From contig CAYMCO010000024.1 of the NCBI GenBank assembly GCA_964388955.1, positions 17,554 through 81,553 of the forward strand: a DNA stretch of 64,000 nt, written 5' to 3'. Below the pieces are notes generated by a model, which was not told the DNA's origin, searched no databases, and was given only the letters and a program-made list of their open reading frames with translations. Of this stretch, positions 1-7,996 are shown piece by piece. The stretch's first letter is position 1; each line of letters begins with the position of its first letter. Source of the DNA: CAYMCO01 sp964388955. GTDB lineage: Bacteria; Chloroflexota; Anaerolineae; Anaerolineales; E44-bin32. The translations under genes were made by a program, and so were the position numbers.

Positions 1-77
1 GCTTCCTCGCCGCGGCCGGCCAAGGAAATCCTGATGGCGCGCGCGTATCCGTCGATTTGCGCTTCTCGAACAGCCAT
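1..77 (-). CDS. 5' end of a CDS cut by the window edge
   Basis: An ATG at 77-75 on the minus strand is preceded at good spacing by the Shine-Dalgarno-like GGGAGGTGAGGG, and the frame is open to the window edge (25 codons, beginning MAVREAQIDGYARAI). The QIDGYARAI stretch faintly recalls the N-terminus of some ATP synthase delta subunits (AtpH), but 25 residues are not enough to assign a function. The start is well supported by the ribosome binding site; the identity is not. Confidence 0.35.
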   Translation of the reverse strand, partial: MAVREAQIDGYARAIRISLAGRGEE

Positions 78-513
78 CGCCCTCACCTCCCAACCGCAGA
101 CCATTGGATGGAGAAGATCAGCGGCAGTCCCTGAATTATGGTGCCATTGTTGCTCCCTGGGGCTCTCACGGACTATCAGATTCGCGATTACACATAGCCC
201 CGGGCCTTCGACATTGTGTGCAATTGCACATGCCCTGTCAGCCCGGTCGGCGACATATCTGCAGGCGATACTGAAAGCAGCGGGTGATTGCAGCCGCCGG
301 GGAAAGAGGGTGCCGTTCGAGGGGCCTTCAGGCGGCGGGGGGGCGGGGGGGGGGCCCCCCCCCCCCCCCCCCCCGCCCCGGGGGGGGCCTAGGCCGGTTT
401 TAGGGCCCGGGNNNNNNNNNNTTGCCGCGGGGGGGTAAGGGGGGGGGGGTGGGGGGGGCCTTCCGGCGGGGGGCGGCGGTCAATCGGGCCCCCCACCGGC
501 ACATGCGGACCGT
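78..513. other. Gene-free stretch with scaffold gap and homopolymer artefact
   Basis: Ten Ns (412-421) sit inside long runs of G and C (about 340-480). This looks like a low-quality contig end joined during scaffolding, so the two flanks may not be contiguous in the genome. Long frames crossing this block are artefacts of the homopolymers. I see no gene between the truncated CDS on the left and the DUF2892 gene on the right. Confidence 0.85.
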
Positions 514-741
514 TCAGGGCACTTCGCGGATTCTACGTCCGCTGAGTGGGGCGCCAAAGAGCGGGGCGAATACGCACAAATCGAACAGGCCGGCCAGGAA
601 CGGGACCGCGCCGATCACGGCCACCACGATCCCTGAGCCTCCGCCGATCACGAACAGGCCGATAACGATCAAGGCCAGGCCCGCGACAATGCGGGTGATC
701 CGGCCCGGTGTGCTCGCCAAAAAGCCAATCAAGGGATTCAT
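514..741 (-). CDS. DUF2892 (YgaP-like) small membrane protein
   Basis: A 75-aa protein with two hydrophobic segments (about residues 17-35 and 36-58), starting MNPLIGFLASTPGRITRIVAG. This is the layout of DUF2892 proteins, the two-helix membrane module also found at the C-terminus of YgaP rhodaneses. An AAGGAG ribosome binding site lies upstream of the ATG. It is downstream of, and on the same strand as, the Crp/Fnr regulator with about 75 bp between them, so the two are probably co-transcribed. Its biochemical role is unknown. Confidence 0.75.
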   Translation of the reverse strand: MNPLIGFLASTPGRITRIVAGLALIVIGLFVIGGGSGIVVAVIGAVPFLAGLFDLCVFAPLFGAPLSGRRIREVP

Positions 742-816
742 TTCGTTGTCTCCTTTATCATGCGGTTATTCATGAGACAACTATAGGCTCGGGCGGCCCG
801 TTTGTCTGTGACTAAG

Positions 817-1491
817 TCACGTACGGGTGGTGCGGTCCAACCGGGCAGGGTCCAGGATTTCGATCTCGCCGCGAGCGGTGCGGATCATCTTCCGGCTGTC
901 GAAATCCTCCAACACGCGACTGATGACCTCGCGCGAACTGCCCAACTCCGAAGCGATCTCCTGATGGGTGATGCGTATGGGATTCTGATCGGGGAGTTTC
1001 CCCAGCAGGAATAGGGCCACCCGCCGGTCTAGGCGATGGAAGGCGACCTCATCCACGAGCTCCATCAGGCTGGAAAGCCGTTGGGAGACCAGGTCGATGA
1101 AGAAGTCGCGCCAGGCCTCGTAGCGCCCCACCCAATCGCGGAAGATGTCCGCCGGGACCATCACCGCCTCGGCGCTCTCCTCCACTGTGGCGACGGCCGG
1201 GAAGGTTTGCTGGCTGAGGATGGCGTTGGCGGTGAGCACGCAAGATTCACCCGGCCGGAAGCGGTACAGGGTGACCTCGCGGCCCGTTTCGCCGATCTGG
1301 TAGACGCGCACCGATCCTGTGATCAGCAATGGGATGGCGTCAATTCGGTCGCCTTGAATGAGGATATCCTTCCCCGGTGGAATCCTGGCCAGGAAGGCGC
1401 GGTCTTTGAATTCGCGCGCCATTTCAGGATCCGCGTCATGCAGAATTGACAGCACATGGGAGATGCGCTCGAATTGGTCTGGGTCGATCAT
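817..1491 (-). CDS. Crp/Fnr-family transcriptional regulator
   Basis: A 224-aa regulator with an N-terminal cyclic-nucleotide-binding-type beta-barrel (PPGKDILIQGDRIDAIPLLITGSVRVY, split here as PPGKDILIQGD and LLITGSVRVY) and a C-terminal winged helix (THQEIASELGSSREVISRVL). No N-terminal cysteine cluster for an FNR-type Fe-S cluster is visible, so it is more like the Crp-type sensors common in this group. I chose the ATG at 1491 (MIDPDQF) over the one at 1560 because a G-rich ribosome binding site lies upstream of it and the longer N-terminus looks non-conserved. It probably forms an operon with the downstream DUF2892 gene. Effector and targets are not evident. Confidence 0.85.
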   Translation of the reverse strand: MIDPDQFERISHVLSILHDADPEMAREFKDRAFLARIPPGKDILIQGDRIDAIPLLITGSVRVYQIGETGREVTLYRFRPGESCVLTANAILSQQTFPAVATVEESAEAVMVPADIFRDWVGRYEAWRDFFIDLVSQRLSSLMELVDEVAFHRLDRRVALFLLGKLPDQNPIRITHQEIASELGSSREVISRVLEDFDSRKMIRTARGEIEILDPARLDRTTRT

Positions 1492-1609
1492 GCCCCCCAC
1501 TTTCCCCTGCCGCTCGAGTGTATCATAATGGGCCCAGCTCGCACGGCCTTCGCCGAACATCGGGATTTGACGCGCTGGGGACCCGCCTTACGGGAAAAAG
1601 CTGGTTTGA

Positions 1610-4600
1610 CTACCGGCTGAGCAGCTCTTTTGCGGCCATCAGGTCGGCAGTGTCAAATCCCTCGGTGAAGCGCTGGTAAATGTCGTTCAGCACCCGCTTG
1701 CCCTCTTCGGACCTACCCTGGGATTGCCACAACCGGCTCAGACTGATCGCAGCGCGCAGCTCGGACATGCCGCCCTCCAATTCCCGGGCGATCGCCAGGG
1801 CCTGTTGAAAGCAGGCGTCGGCCTCAGGAGCATTGGCTGGATCCACCAGCAAGAGCAGGTCGCCTTTGAGCCGCAGGAATTCCGGCACCATGCTCTTTCC
1901 CGACCAGTGGCTTGCGGTGCGGATGCCCTCTTCCAGCAGGTTCAATCCCCGTTCAGCTCCTCCCATCTGTCCGAGGATTGTGGCCTGAAGCGAAAGGAGT
2001 TGGGGCCAGAAAATGGGCGGGGTCTTCAGACCCCTGTACATCTGGATACCCCGCTCGAGGCGTCGCGCACCCTCCTCAGGCCGGCCCATCCCGGCCCAGG
2101 CCGCCCCTTGGATGCATGCTGCGACCGATTGCCAGACGAGGAAGTCGTGTTCCCCTGCAATATCCAGCACCGCCTGCGAGCATTTTTCCGCGGCCGCCAG
2201 CTCCCCCCGCCATAGATGCAGCAGGCTGGTATGGAACAAGGCATAGGCAGAGCTGTAGGGGTGATTGATGGAAGTGGCCAACTCCACTGCCTCCCTGGCT
2301 CGCCGGATGCCCTGATCTGGGAAGCCCATCATCCAAAGGATCAGGCCGGAGGCGATGCGGCCCACAACCCCGGGATGATTGCCGACCCGAAATCGGCTTG
2401 CACGCAGCAGCTCAGGGTCATACGCGGCGTTGGCGATTTCGAGGTGCTCCAGCCCCTGTTTCATGCTGTGGGCAAAGGCGGTGTTGTATCCAAGAACCAG
2501 ATGCCCTTCCATGCTCATGGCCGGGTCGTCCAACCGCTCGGCCAGGCTGAGGATCTGTTTGCCGATCTGGGTCCCCTTCTCGAAATCCGCCAGATACGTG
2601 TAGAGAAAAGACAGGCCGCGCAGGACGGGAAACAGTTGTGGGACTTCCCCGATTTCCTGGCAGAGATCCAGGGCGCGGCGGTAGGCCTCTTCGACTTCGG
2701 GTGTGTAGCCTTTGATTGCCAGCAATGCGCGGGCCAGACTCGTCTGCAATACAATTTCCTGCCTGATGCGGTCCGGCGTGGAGGGGGTGGTGGTAAGTAC
2801 TTGCAGCAGATCGTTTGCGAGTTCGACTGTCGCGTGGTACCAGCCCTGCGCATCATAGAGCAGCCACAAGGGATCAACCAGTCTGCTGAGTTGTTCGAGG
2901 TCGCGCGCTGTGACCCAATGATCCCAGGCGGTCTGCACATTCTCGATATCGGTCAGCACCGGAGCCAATGCCGCCTCCTGCCCCTGTACGATCTGGGAGT
3001 CCCAATGGGCCTTGGTGAAATCAGCGTAATATTCGGCATGGTCCAACTTGGCGGCGGAGCGAAACTCGGGGTGCTCCGCCAGGCGCTCAGCGGCATATTC
3101 CCATATCGTTCCCAGCATGTGGAAACGGGGCTCTCCGCTCTCCTGATCACTTTGACGGACCAGACTCTTCTCCACCAGGGAGGTGAGCCCGTCGAGGACA
3201 TCCACGCCTCGCTCCTCCGGCGGAGCGACCTGTATTGCGATCTCTTCGACGGCCTCGAAAGAGCAGCCCCCGGAGAAGACGGAGAGCAGCTGGAACAACC
3301 GCTGTTCGCTCTCATCGAGCAGTTCGTAGCTCCAGTCAATTGTCGTCCGCAGCGCCCGCTGCCGGGCCGGCAGATCCCTGGGCCCGCTCCGTAGAAGATC
3401 CATCCGGCTTCCCAATCGCTGCAGCAACGCGCTGGGAGAAAATAGCCTCGTCCGGGCAGCGGCGAGTTCGATGGCCAAGGGCAGGCCGTCCAGCCGCTTG
3501 CAGATGCTCGCGATCACTGCGCCGTTCTCGGCTGTTATGCGGAAATCCGGTTTGACCGCTTGCGCTCGCTCGGTGAACAGCTCTATCGCCTCGTAGCTTG
3601 CTAGTTCCTGGACCGAAGCGCGGCTTGCCCCGTTCTCGGGCAGGCCGAGCGGGGGGACGGGAAAGATGTATTCGGCGCGCACATGCAGTGCTTCCCTGCT
3701 CGTCACCAAGAGCTTCATCTTGGGACAATCCCCCAGAAGCTGCACCACAAGATTGGCGGCGTCCCTGACCTGCTCGAAGTTGTCGAGGAGCAGCAGCATA
3801 GTCTTGCCGCCTAACTGCCTGCTCAATTCCTGTCGCAGCGGGCGCTCGCTGTTTTCCCGCAGGCCGATTGTTTGGGCGATGGCAGAGAGAACTGCCTCGG
3901 ACTCCCGAACGGGGGCGAGGTCAACAAAGAACACGCCATCTACGAAGTGGTCGATGAGTTCAGCGCCCGCCTGGACTGCCAGTCGCGTCTTGCCGATGCC
4001 CCCCGGGCCGGTAAGGGTGAGCAGCCGGGCCGTACCTGACACCAGGCGATTTGAGATCTCACTCAGCTCGTCATCGCGACCGATGAGAGGCGTCGGCTGG
4101 GTCCGGAGATTGTTCGGTCGGAGGTCGAGCGACGAAAGTGGAGGGAAATCGGCGGGCAGGGGGGGATGGACAAGTTGAAAGATATGCTCGGGCCGGTTGA
4201 GATCCTTCAGCCGGTGGTCGCCCAGGTCCCGCAGGGAAGTCCCCTCGGGAAGCAGATCGACCAGCATGCTGGCGGCCGCCCCGGATAGGAGCACCTGCCC
4301 GCCATGGGCCGCGGACATCAAGCGGGCCGCCCGGTTGACGGCGGCGCCGTAGTAGTCGCCCGCCCGGGGCTGGGATTCCCCGACATGCAACCCCATTCGC
4401 ACCCGCAGCGGGCCGGTCTCCTCCCACGGCTCATCCTGTATGGCCTGCTGGGCGGCCAAGCAGGCGTGGACCGCGTCGAGGGCGGAGCCGAACACCGCCA
4501 TTAGGCCATCGCCGGTGGTTTTGACCACCTGCCCGTTCGCGCTTTCTACGGCGGCTCTCAGGATTGCATCGTGGCGGGCCATCGCGGGCTTCATCGTCTC

Positions 4601-4693
4601 CGGGAATTGCTCCCACAGACGCGTGCTGCCCTCAAGATCGGCAAACAGGAAGGTGAGGACCGTTTGTGATCGAGGTTCGAGATTTGCTGCCAT
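1610..4693 (-). CDS. Class III nucleotide cyclase / STAND-type ATPase / TPR protein
   Basis: A 1027-aa cytoplasmic signalling protein. Residues about 12-175 form a class III adenylate/guanylate cyclase domain. The metal-binding aspartates are visible (D19 in FADLEGST, D62 in TTGDGL), as are the transition-state Asn/Arg in GAAVNRAARL (N120, R124), so the domain may be catalytically competent. Residues about 200-480 are an NB-ARC/AAA-like ATPase with Walker A GPGGIGKT (229-236) and LLLLDNFEQV as Walker B. The C-terminal half is helical repeats of TPR type. This architecture resembles LuxR/MalT-like regulators in which the DNA-binding domain is replaced by a cyclase. The start is supported by GAGGGAGA directly upstream. 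A second protein of the same architecture lies at 7997-11482. The signal sensed is unknown. Confidence 0.85.
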   Translation of the reverse strand: MAANLEPRSQTVLTFLFADLEGSTRLWEQFPETMKPAMARHDAILRAAVESANGQVVKTTGDGLMAVFGSALDAVHACLAAQQAIQDEPWEETGPLRVRMGLHVGESQPRAGDYYGAAVNRAARLMSAAHGGQVLLSGAAASMLVDLLPEGTSLRDLGDHRLKDLNRPEHIFQLVHPPLPADFPPLSSLDLRPNNLRTQPTPLIGRDDELSEISNRLVSGTARLLTLTGPGGIGKTRLAVQAGAELIDHFVDGVFFVDLAPVRESEAVLSAIAQTIGLRENSERPLRQELSRQLGGKTMLLLLDNFEQVRDAANLVVQLLGDCPKMKLLVTSREALHVRAEYIFPVPPLGLPENGASRASVQELASYEAIELFTERAQAVKPDFRITAENGAVIASICKRLDGLPLAIELAAARTRLFSPSALLQRLGSRMDLLRSGPRDLPARQRALRTTIDWSYELLDESEQRLFQLLSVFSGGCSFEAVEEIAIQVAPPEERGVDVLDGLTSLVEKSLVRQSDQESGEPRFHMLGTIWEYAAERLAEHPEFRSAAKLDHAEYYADFTKAHWDSQIVQGQEAALAPVLTDIENVQTAWDHWVTARDLEQLSRLVDPLWLLYDAQGWYHATVELANDLLQVLTTTPSTPDRIRQEIVLQTSLARALLAIKGYTPEVEEAYRRALDLCQEIGEVPQLFPVLRGLSFLYTYLADFEKGTQIGKQILSLAERLDDPAMSMEGHLVLGYNTAFAHSMKQGLEHLEIANAAYDPELLRASRFRVGNHPGVVGRIASGLILWMMGFPDQGIRRAREAVELATSINHPYSSAYALFHTSLLHLWRGELAAAEKCSQAVLDIAGEHDFLVWQSVAACIQGAAWAGMGRPEEGARRLERGIQMYRGLKTPPIFWPQLLSLQATILGQMGGAERGLNLLEEGIRTASHWSGKSMVPEFLRLKGDLLLLVDPANAPEADACFQQALAIARELEGGMSELRAAISLSRLWQSQGRSEEGKRVLNDIYQRFTEGFDTADLMAAKELLSR

Positions 4694-4770
4694 TCTCCCT
4701 CACGTCGAGAAGACCAGACCGTGCGCTGGGCATTCAGCTCCGCCCTGAATCATCATCCGGCACGGAAAAT

Positions 4771-4799
4771 TTGACCTGAGTTGAGCACATTAGTATGAT
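4771..4799 (+). promoter_or_regulatory. Sigma70-like promoter
   Basis: TTGACC and TATGAT are separated by exactly 17 nt, close to the bacterial -35/-10 consensus. It sits in an AT-rich patch of an otherwise GC-rich sequence and points away from the cyclase gene. The first plausible gene downstream begins only at 5388. Confidence 0.5.
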
Positions 4800-5010
4800 T
4801 TATTGTTTGTGATGATTATAGCCTGTTTCCCGCTGGAGAGGCCGCAAGAGCGTCCTGTGGCCTTTTCTCTCGCGCCGGGGAAGCGTATTATGGGGGTGGG
4901 CGAGCCCATCACGCGAGGGCATCTGGAGGTGATGGCCTGCGCCGCAAAGCGGGCCTGCGGGCCGTGGGTCCGTGCAGGGCGGCTTTGCTAGCCGCCCACG
5001 AGCTGACGAT

Positions 5011-5112
5011 CAGGCCTAACCCCCCCGGCCCCCTTCCCTCGCAGGGAAGGGGGAGACACAAGCCCGAAGAGCGCTCTCCCCGCTTCGGGGAGGGGCTCGG
5101 GGAGGGGTCATC
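5011..5112. repeat. GC-rich double-hairpin repeat element
   Basis: Two adjacent inverted repeats. The first has a perfect 11-bp stem CCCCCTTCCCT/AGGGAAGGGGG with a 3-nt loop (5029-5053). The second has CTCCCCG/CGGGGAG arms (5076-5092) followed by a further G-rich block. Similar C-run/G-run hairpins occur at about 23212-23270 and 42588-42688, which suggests a dispersed intergenic repeat family in this genome. Confidence 0.5.
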
Positions 5113-5387
5113 CGCTGCCGGGCGCCATTTCCATCTCAATCAAGGGCCTCGCAGTCGCCGTGTTATGTTAAACTTGAACATATCGGGAGCGGTTCCCTTT
5201 GGCGCGCGACGGGGAGATGAGGCCGGCCGCTTCTCTCTTGTCTCTGGCCATGCGAGGACGTGGGGAGGGCGGGGGCGGCGGGCAGTCCCAAGCGCCCACA
5301 GGCACCCGGGCGAGGTCCTTCTCGTCGCCAAGGCGAGGGTGATCTCGATCACCCAATCACGGGCGGAGAGCCGGAGGGAGATGGGCG

Positions 5388-5894
5388 ATGGCGGATAGAC
5401 GGGACGGACGTATGGTGACCGGCGCAATCCTGATCGTACTCGGGATTGGGCTGCTCGCCCTGCAGTTCGTGCAGGGTTTTGGCGAGGCGGTGATCTTCTT
5501 TCTCATCGGGGGCCTGTTCGTGGCTGGATATCTGTACCGGCGGGCCTATGGCTTGCTGATTCCGGGGGGGATACTGCTGGGCCTCGGGCTGGGATCGGTC
5601 GGCGAAGGAGCGCTCTTCCAGGTTGCCGACTTCGAGGCGATCGGCCTGGGAATCGGGTTCATCTCCATCTATGTCATCGCCCTGGCGTATGAGGGTAGAA
5701 CGCACTGGTGGCCGCTGATCCCCGGCGGGATTCTGGTAATCACCGGTTTGGCGACCGGGAATGCGGTCTTCCAGCGCCTGCTCGCCGTGGGATGGCCCCT
5801 GATCCTGGTGCTTATTGGGCTGCTCTTCTTGGCCGGCGCCTTCGGCCTGTTGGGCCGCAGGCGGGCGCCCGAAGAAGAACCCGAGGTGGAATAA
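5388..5894 (+). CDS. Multi-pass membrane protein (LiaF/DUF5668-like)
   Basis: A 168-aa protein of almost only hydrophobic segments (about five transmembrane helices) rich in glycine, with repeated motifs such as LLIPGGILLGLGL and PLIPGGILVITGL, and a charged C-terminal tail (RRRAPEEEPEVE). The repeated PGGI-type pattern resembles the small membrane domains of LiaI/LiaF and DUF5668 proteins. It is the first of a compact plus-strand run with the next two genes (12-bp gap, then a 4-bp overlap). Function is unknown; a cell-envelope role is only inferred. Confidence 0.65.
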   Translation: MADRRDGRMVTGAILIVLGIGLLALQFVQGFGEAVIFFLIGGLFVAGYLYRRAYGLLIPGGILLGLGLGSVGEGALFQVADFEAIGLGIGFISIYVIALAYEGRTHWWPLIPGGILVITGLATGNAVFQRLLAVGWPLILVLIGLLFLAGAFGLLGRRRAPEEEPEVE

Positions 5895-5906
5895 GGGAGG
5901 CGGGAA

Positions 5907-6176
5907 ATGCTCGAACGACGGGTGGAATATGGCCAGCCGCTGGAAGCGGGTGGGGTGTCGCTCATCCCGGAATCGCGCCTCATCGGCCACCACAATCGGC
6001 TGTTCGGAGTAGTGTGGAATCGCCCCAGCGCACTTCTGGTGCAAGGCGCCGACGGCATATACCGTCTGCCCATTCGTGATCTCACGCGCCTGATTCAGGT
6101 GGGGTTGCTGCTCCTGAGCGGCGTTATGCTGGCGGCGACGGCGTTCACGTTCTTACAGAATCGGAGGCGAACATGA
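5907..6176 (+). CDS. Hypothetical protein with C-terminal membrane helix
   Basis: An 89-aa protein with a soluble N-terminal part (about residues 1-62) and a single hydrophobic helix (LIQVGLLLLSGVMLAATAFTF, shortened here to LIQVGLLLLSGVML) followed by positively charged residues, as expected for a C-terminal anchor. A strong ribosome binding site (GGGAGGCGGG) lies upstream. Its stop overlaps the start of the GerW-like gene as ATGA, indicating translational coupling. I do not recognise a family. Confidence 0.6.
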   Translation: MLERRVEYGQPLEAGGVSLIPESRLIGHHNRLFGVVWNRPSALLVQGADGIYRLPIRDLTRLIQVGLLLLSGVMLAATAFTFLQNRRRT

Positions 6177-6616
6177 CGGAATCGGGGACAAAGGCCCTCG
6201 AAGCGTATGTGACGAGCGCGGAGGGCATGCGCGGAATAAGCGAGAAACTGATCGAAAAGGCTGGCGCACAGGCCGTGTTCAGCGAGCCCGTGACGCAGGG
6301 GGACTACACGGTGATCACCGCCGCTGAAGTGTTCACCGCGGTGGGTTCCGGGTATGGAGTTGGCCAAGGCTCAAATCAACTCGGCGAGGCGGACGACCCA
6401 TCAGAGGGCGCAGAAACGGAAGGGACGACCGGCTCTGGAAGCGGCGGCGGCGGTGGCGGCGGTGGGGCGGTGAACGGGCGGCCCGTTGCCGTGATCATCG
6501 TCGGCCCTGGGGGTGTGCGGGTGGAGCCGGTGGTGGATGTGACCAAGATCGGGCTGGCCTTCCTGACGACCTTGGGGGCCATGGCGCTCACATTGGGCCG
6601 CATGAGGCGCCGCTGA
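6173..6616 (+). CDS. GerW/YtfJ-family protein
   Basis: A 147-aa protein with the GerW (sporulation protein YtfJ) layout: an N-terminal segment, the VIT(A)AEV element of the core, GSGYGVGQG, a low-complexity Gly/Ser linker (about residues 85-97), then RPVAVIIVGPGGVRVEPV and a hydrophobic C-terminal segment. GerW proteins were named for spore germination in Bacillus but also occur widely in non-sporulating bacteria, so sporulation is not implied. It overlaps the preceding gene by 4 bp and is part of a membrane-protein operon. Confidence 0.75.
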   Translation: MTESGTKALEAYVTSAEGMRGISEKLIEKAGAQAVFSEPVTQGDYTVITAAEVFTAVGSGYGVGQGSNQLGEADDPSEGAETEGTTGSGSGGGGGGGGAVNGRPVAVIIVGPGGVRVEPVVDVTKIGLAFLTTLGAMALTLGRMRRR

Positions 6617-6708
6617 GGTGGGGATGGAGGGCTGGCCTCCCGGTGGCGCGCCCTCATTTGGCCGTTCATGGGCGGGGGGCTCCTTTGTGAAGAGAGGGGG
6701 ATGATCCC

Positions 6709-7077
6709 GTGAGCCTGCATCCCGTTCAACTGGGCTTGCGGCTGATCCTGGAAATGGCGGGGCTGGCGATCTTCGCATACTGGGGTTGGGCCCAGGGAAT
6801 GGGTGTGCTGCGGTGGGTTTACGCGCTGGGCCTGATGTTGTTGGTTGCAGTGGTCTGGGGGGGCACGGCGATCCAGGATGATCCCACCCGCTCCGGCCGG
6901 GCTTATCTGCGCATACCAGGGGTCGCACGGCTCTTGATCGAGTTGGGGTACTTTGGCGTCGCAGCTTGGGTGCTGCTTGATACCGGACGCACGCGGCTGG
7001 CCGTCGCCATGGGAGCCGTTGTGGTCTTGCACTATTCGCTCTCATACGACCGTGTCGGCTGGCTGCTGCGACAATGA
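6709..7077 (+). CDS. YrdB/DUF2568-like membrane protein
   Basis: A 122-aa protein with four predicted transmembrane helices, starting SLHPVQLGLRLILEMAGLAIF. The LGLRFxLELxAL-type opening and the WGGTAIQDDPTRSG motif fit the YrdB (DUF2568) family of uncharacterised membrane proteins. The GTG start at 6709 is preceded by GAGAGGGGG. It follows the GerW-like gene by about 90 bp on the same strand and may belong to the same operon. Confidence 0.7.
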   Translation: MSLHPVQLGLRLILEMAGLAIFAYWGWAQGMGVLRWVYALGLMLLVAVVWGGTAIQDDPTRSGRAYLRIPGVARLLIELGYFGVAAWVLLDTGRTRLAVAMGAVVVLHYSLSYDRVGWLLRQ

Positions 7078-7508
7078 CAGCTTTCCGCGCTCCCCGTCCA
7101 CATCACTCACCGCCATCGGGGATCGGCGCGCGACGGCGCGCCCGAGGCTCCCGCTGCTCGTGCATTTTTCCCGGATGCACTGTTTTTCCCCACTCACATG
7201 GACTCCCGTGAATGATGCGCTTATAATGGTGGTTGTATTTGGACAAATAAGATCGACTCGAGAATGTTAAGGCGGAACATCGACGAGTGACCTGGACCCT
7301 GCCTGGGACCAATCGATGCGTTCTTCGCAGGGGCGATTGCCGCCGGCCTGCGCTGCCTCCCGGCAAGTATCCGGGTGGAGGATGGTTGAGCCAGATCGGG
7401 CGCGAGGCACCTCGTTAGTCAGCCGGCCGCACAAAGGAAGATCCGTCGCCGGGCGGCCGCGGATTGACTGCGGATCCCATTTGCTAGAATCGACTAGGAG
7501 AGAAGGCG
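7078..7508. other. Intergenic region with two promoter-like sequences
   Basis: No gene is recognised. TGGACT-17 nt-TATAAT lies at 7199-7227 and TTGACT-15 nt-TAGAAT at 7464-7490, the latter immediately upstream of the zinc-finger gene. Short palindromic GC blocks (for example GGCGCGCGACGGCGCGCC near 7125) are present. Confidence 0.45.
7464..7490 (+). promoter_or_regulatory. Candidate promoter of the UBP zinc-finger gene
   Basis: TTGACT and TAGAAT are separated by 15 nt (short but usable) and end about 18 nt before the TTG start codon at 7509, so the transcript would have a very short leader holding the AGGAGAG ribosome binding site. A second candidate with a perfect TATAAT lies further upstream at 7199-7227. 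Confidence 0.35.
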
Positions 7509-7880
7509 TTGGAAAGCAGCCAGTTTTACGCAAAGATCAGGGAAAGAAATGAGGCCAGGGCGAAGGAGCGAGCGCAGTTCGTGAAGCATCGTGTGGCGGA
7601 AGTGGCGTCCATGAGCCCTGGGGAGATGGAGGGGTGCACCCACCTTCCGCAAATCAACGCGGTGGAGCCCAACTCGCTGGTGTGTGAGAAGTGCGTGACG
7701 CAGGGCGACACTTGGGTGACGTTGCGGTTGTGCATGATCTGCGGCAATGTTGGATGCTGCGACAATTCCAAGAATACCCACGCTCGCAAGCATTCCGAGG
7801 AGACCGGTCACCCGATCATCATGTCCTTTGAGCCAGGGGAGGATTGGCTGTGGTGCTATCCGGACGAAAGATCTTTCTGA
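7509..7880 (+). CDS. UBP-type zinc-finger protein
   Basis: A 123-aa protein whose second half is a zf-UBP domain: paired Cys/His ligands are visible in CTHL, CEKC, CMICGNVGCCD and HARKHSEETGHPI. In eukaryotes this fold binds the C-terminus of free ubiquitin; in bacteria the same domain is found in small stand-alone proteins of unknown function, often near redox or signalling genes. The N-terminal 40 residues are charged and probably helical. The TTG start has an AGGAGAG ribosome binding site. It precedes a nucleotide cyclase gene on the same strand. Confidence 0.75.
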   Translation: MESSQFYAKIRERNEARAKERAQFVKHRVAEVASMSPGEMEGCTHLPQINAVEPNSLVCEKCVTQGDTWVTLRLCMICGNVGCCDNSKNTHARKHSEETGHPIIMSFEPGEDWLWCYPDERSF

Positions 7881-7996
7881 GGACACCGTGTGCCTTATGG
7901 TCAGAATTGAGATGACGTTTGCGGGCCGGGTTTCCGGCGAGGGTCGCTCATCCCGGGGCAAGTGGAGCGTTTGTCGGCAGGACAGGCGTGCGGATC

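Larger units (their letters stand above)
4748..5387. other. Long intergenic region with promoter and hairpin repeat
   Basis: No credible protein gene is seen here. The region holds a sigma70-like plus-strand promoter at 4771-4799, a 7-bp hairpin around 4977-4998 (GGGCGGC/GCCGCCC) and the GC-rich hairpin repeat at 5011-5112. A transcript from the promoter would have a leader of over 500 nt before the gene at 5388, or could be a separate non-coding RNA. Confidence 0.5.

Noticed and set aside
34..438. Plus-strand open frame with a proline-rich tail
   Set aside because: It runs through the G/C homopolymer and the N gap; the proline run is an artefact of C homopolymers and there is no ribosome binding site.
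2216..3394. 392-aa plus-strand frame inside the cyclase-ATPase gene
   Set aside because: It lies entirely opposite the TPR/ATPase region of a recognised protein and shows shadow-frame composition.
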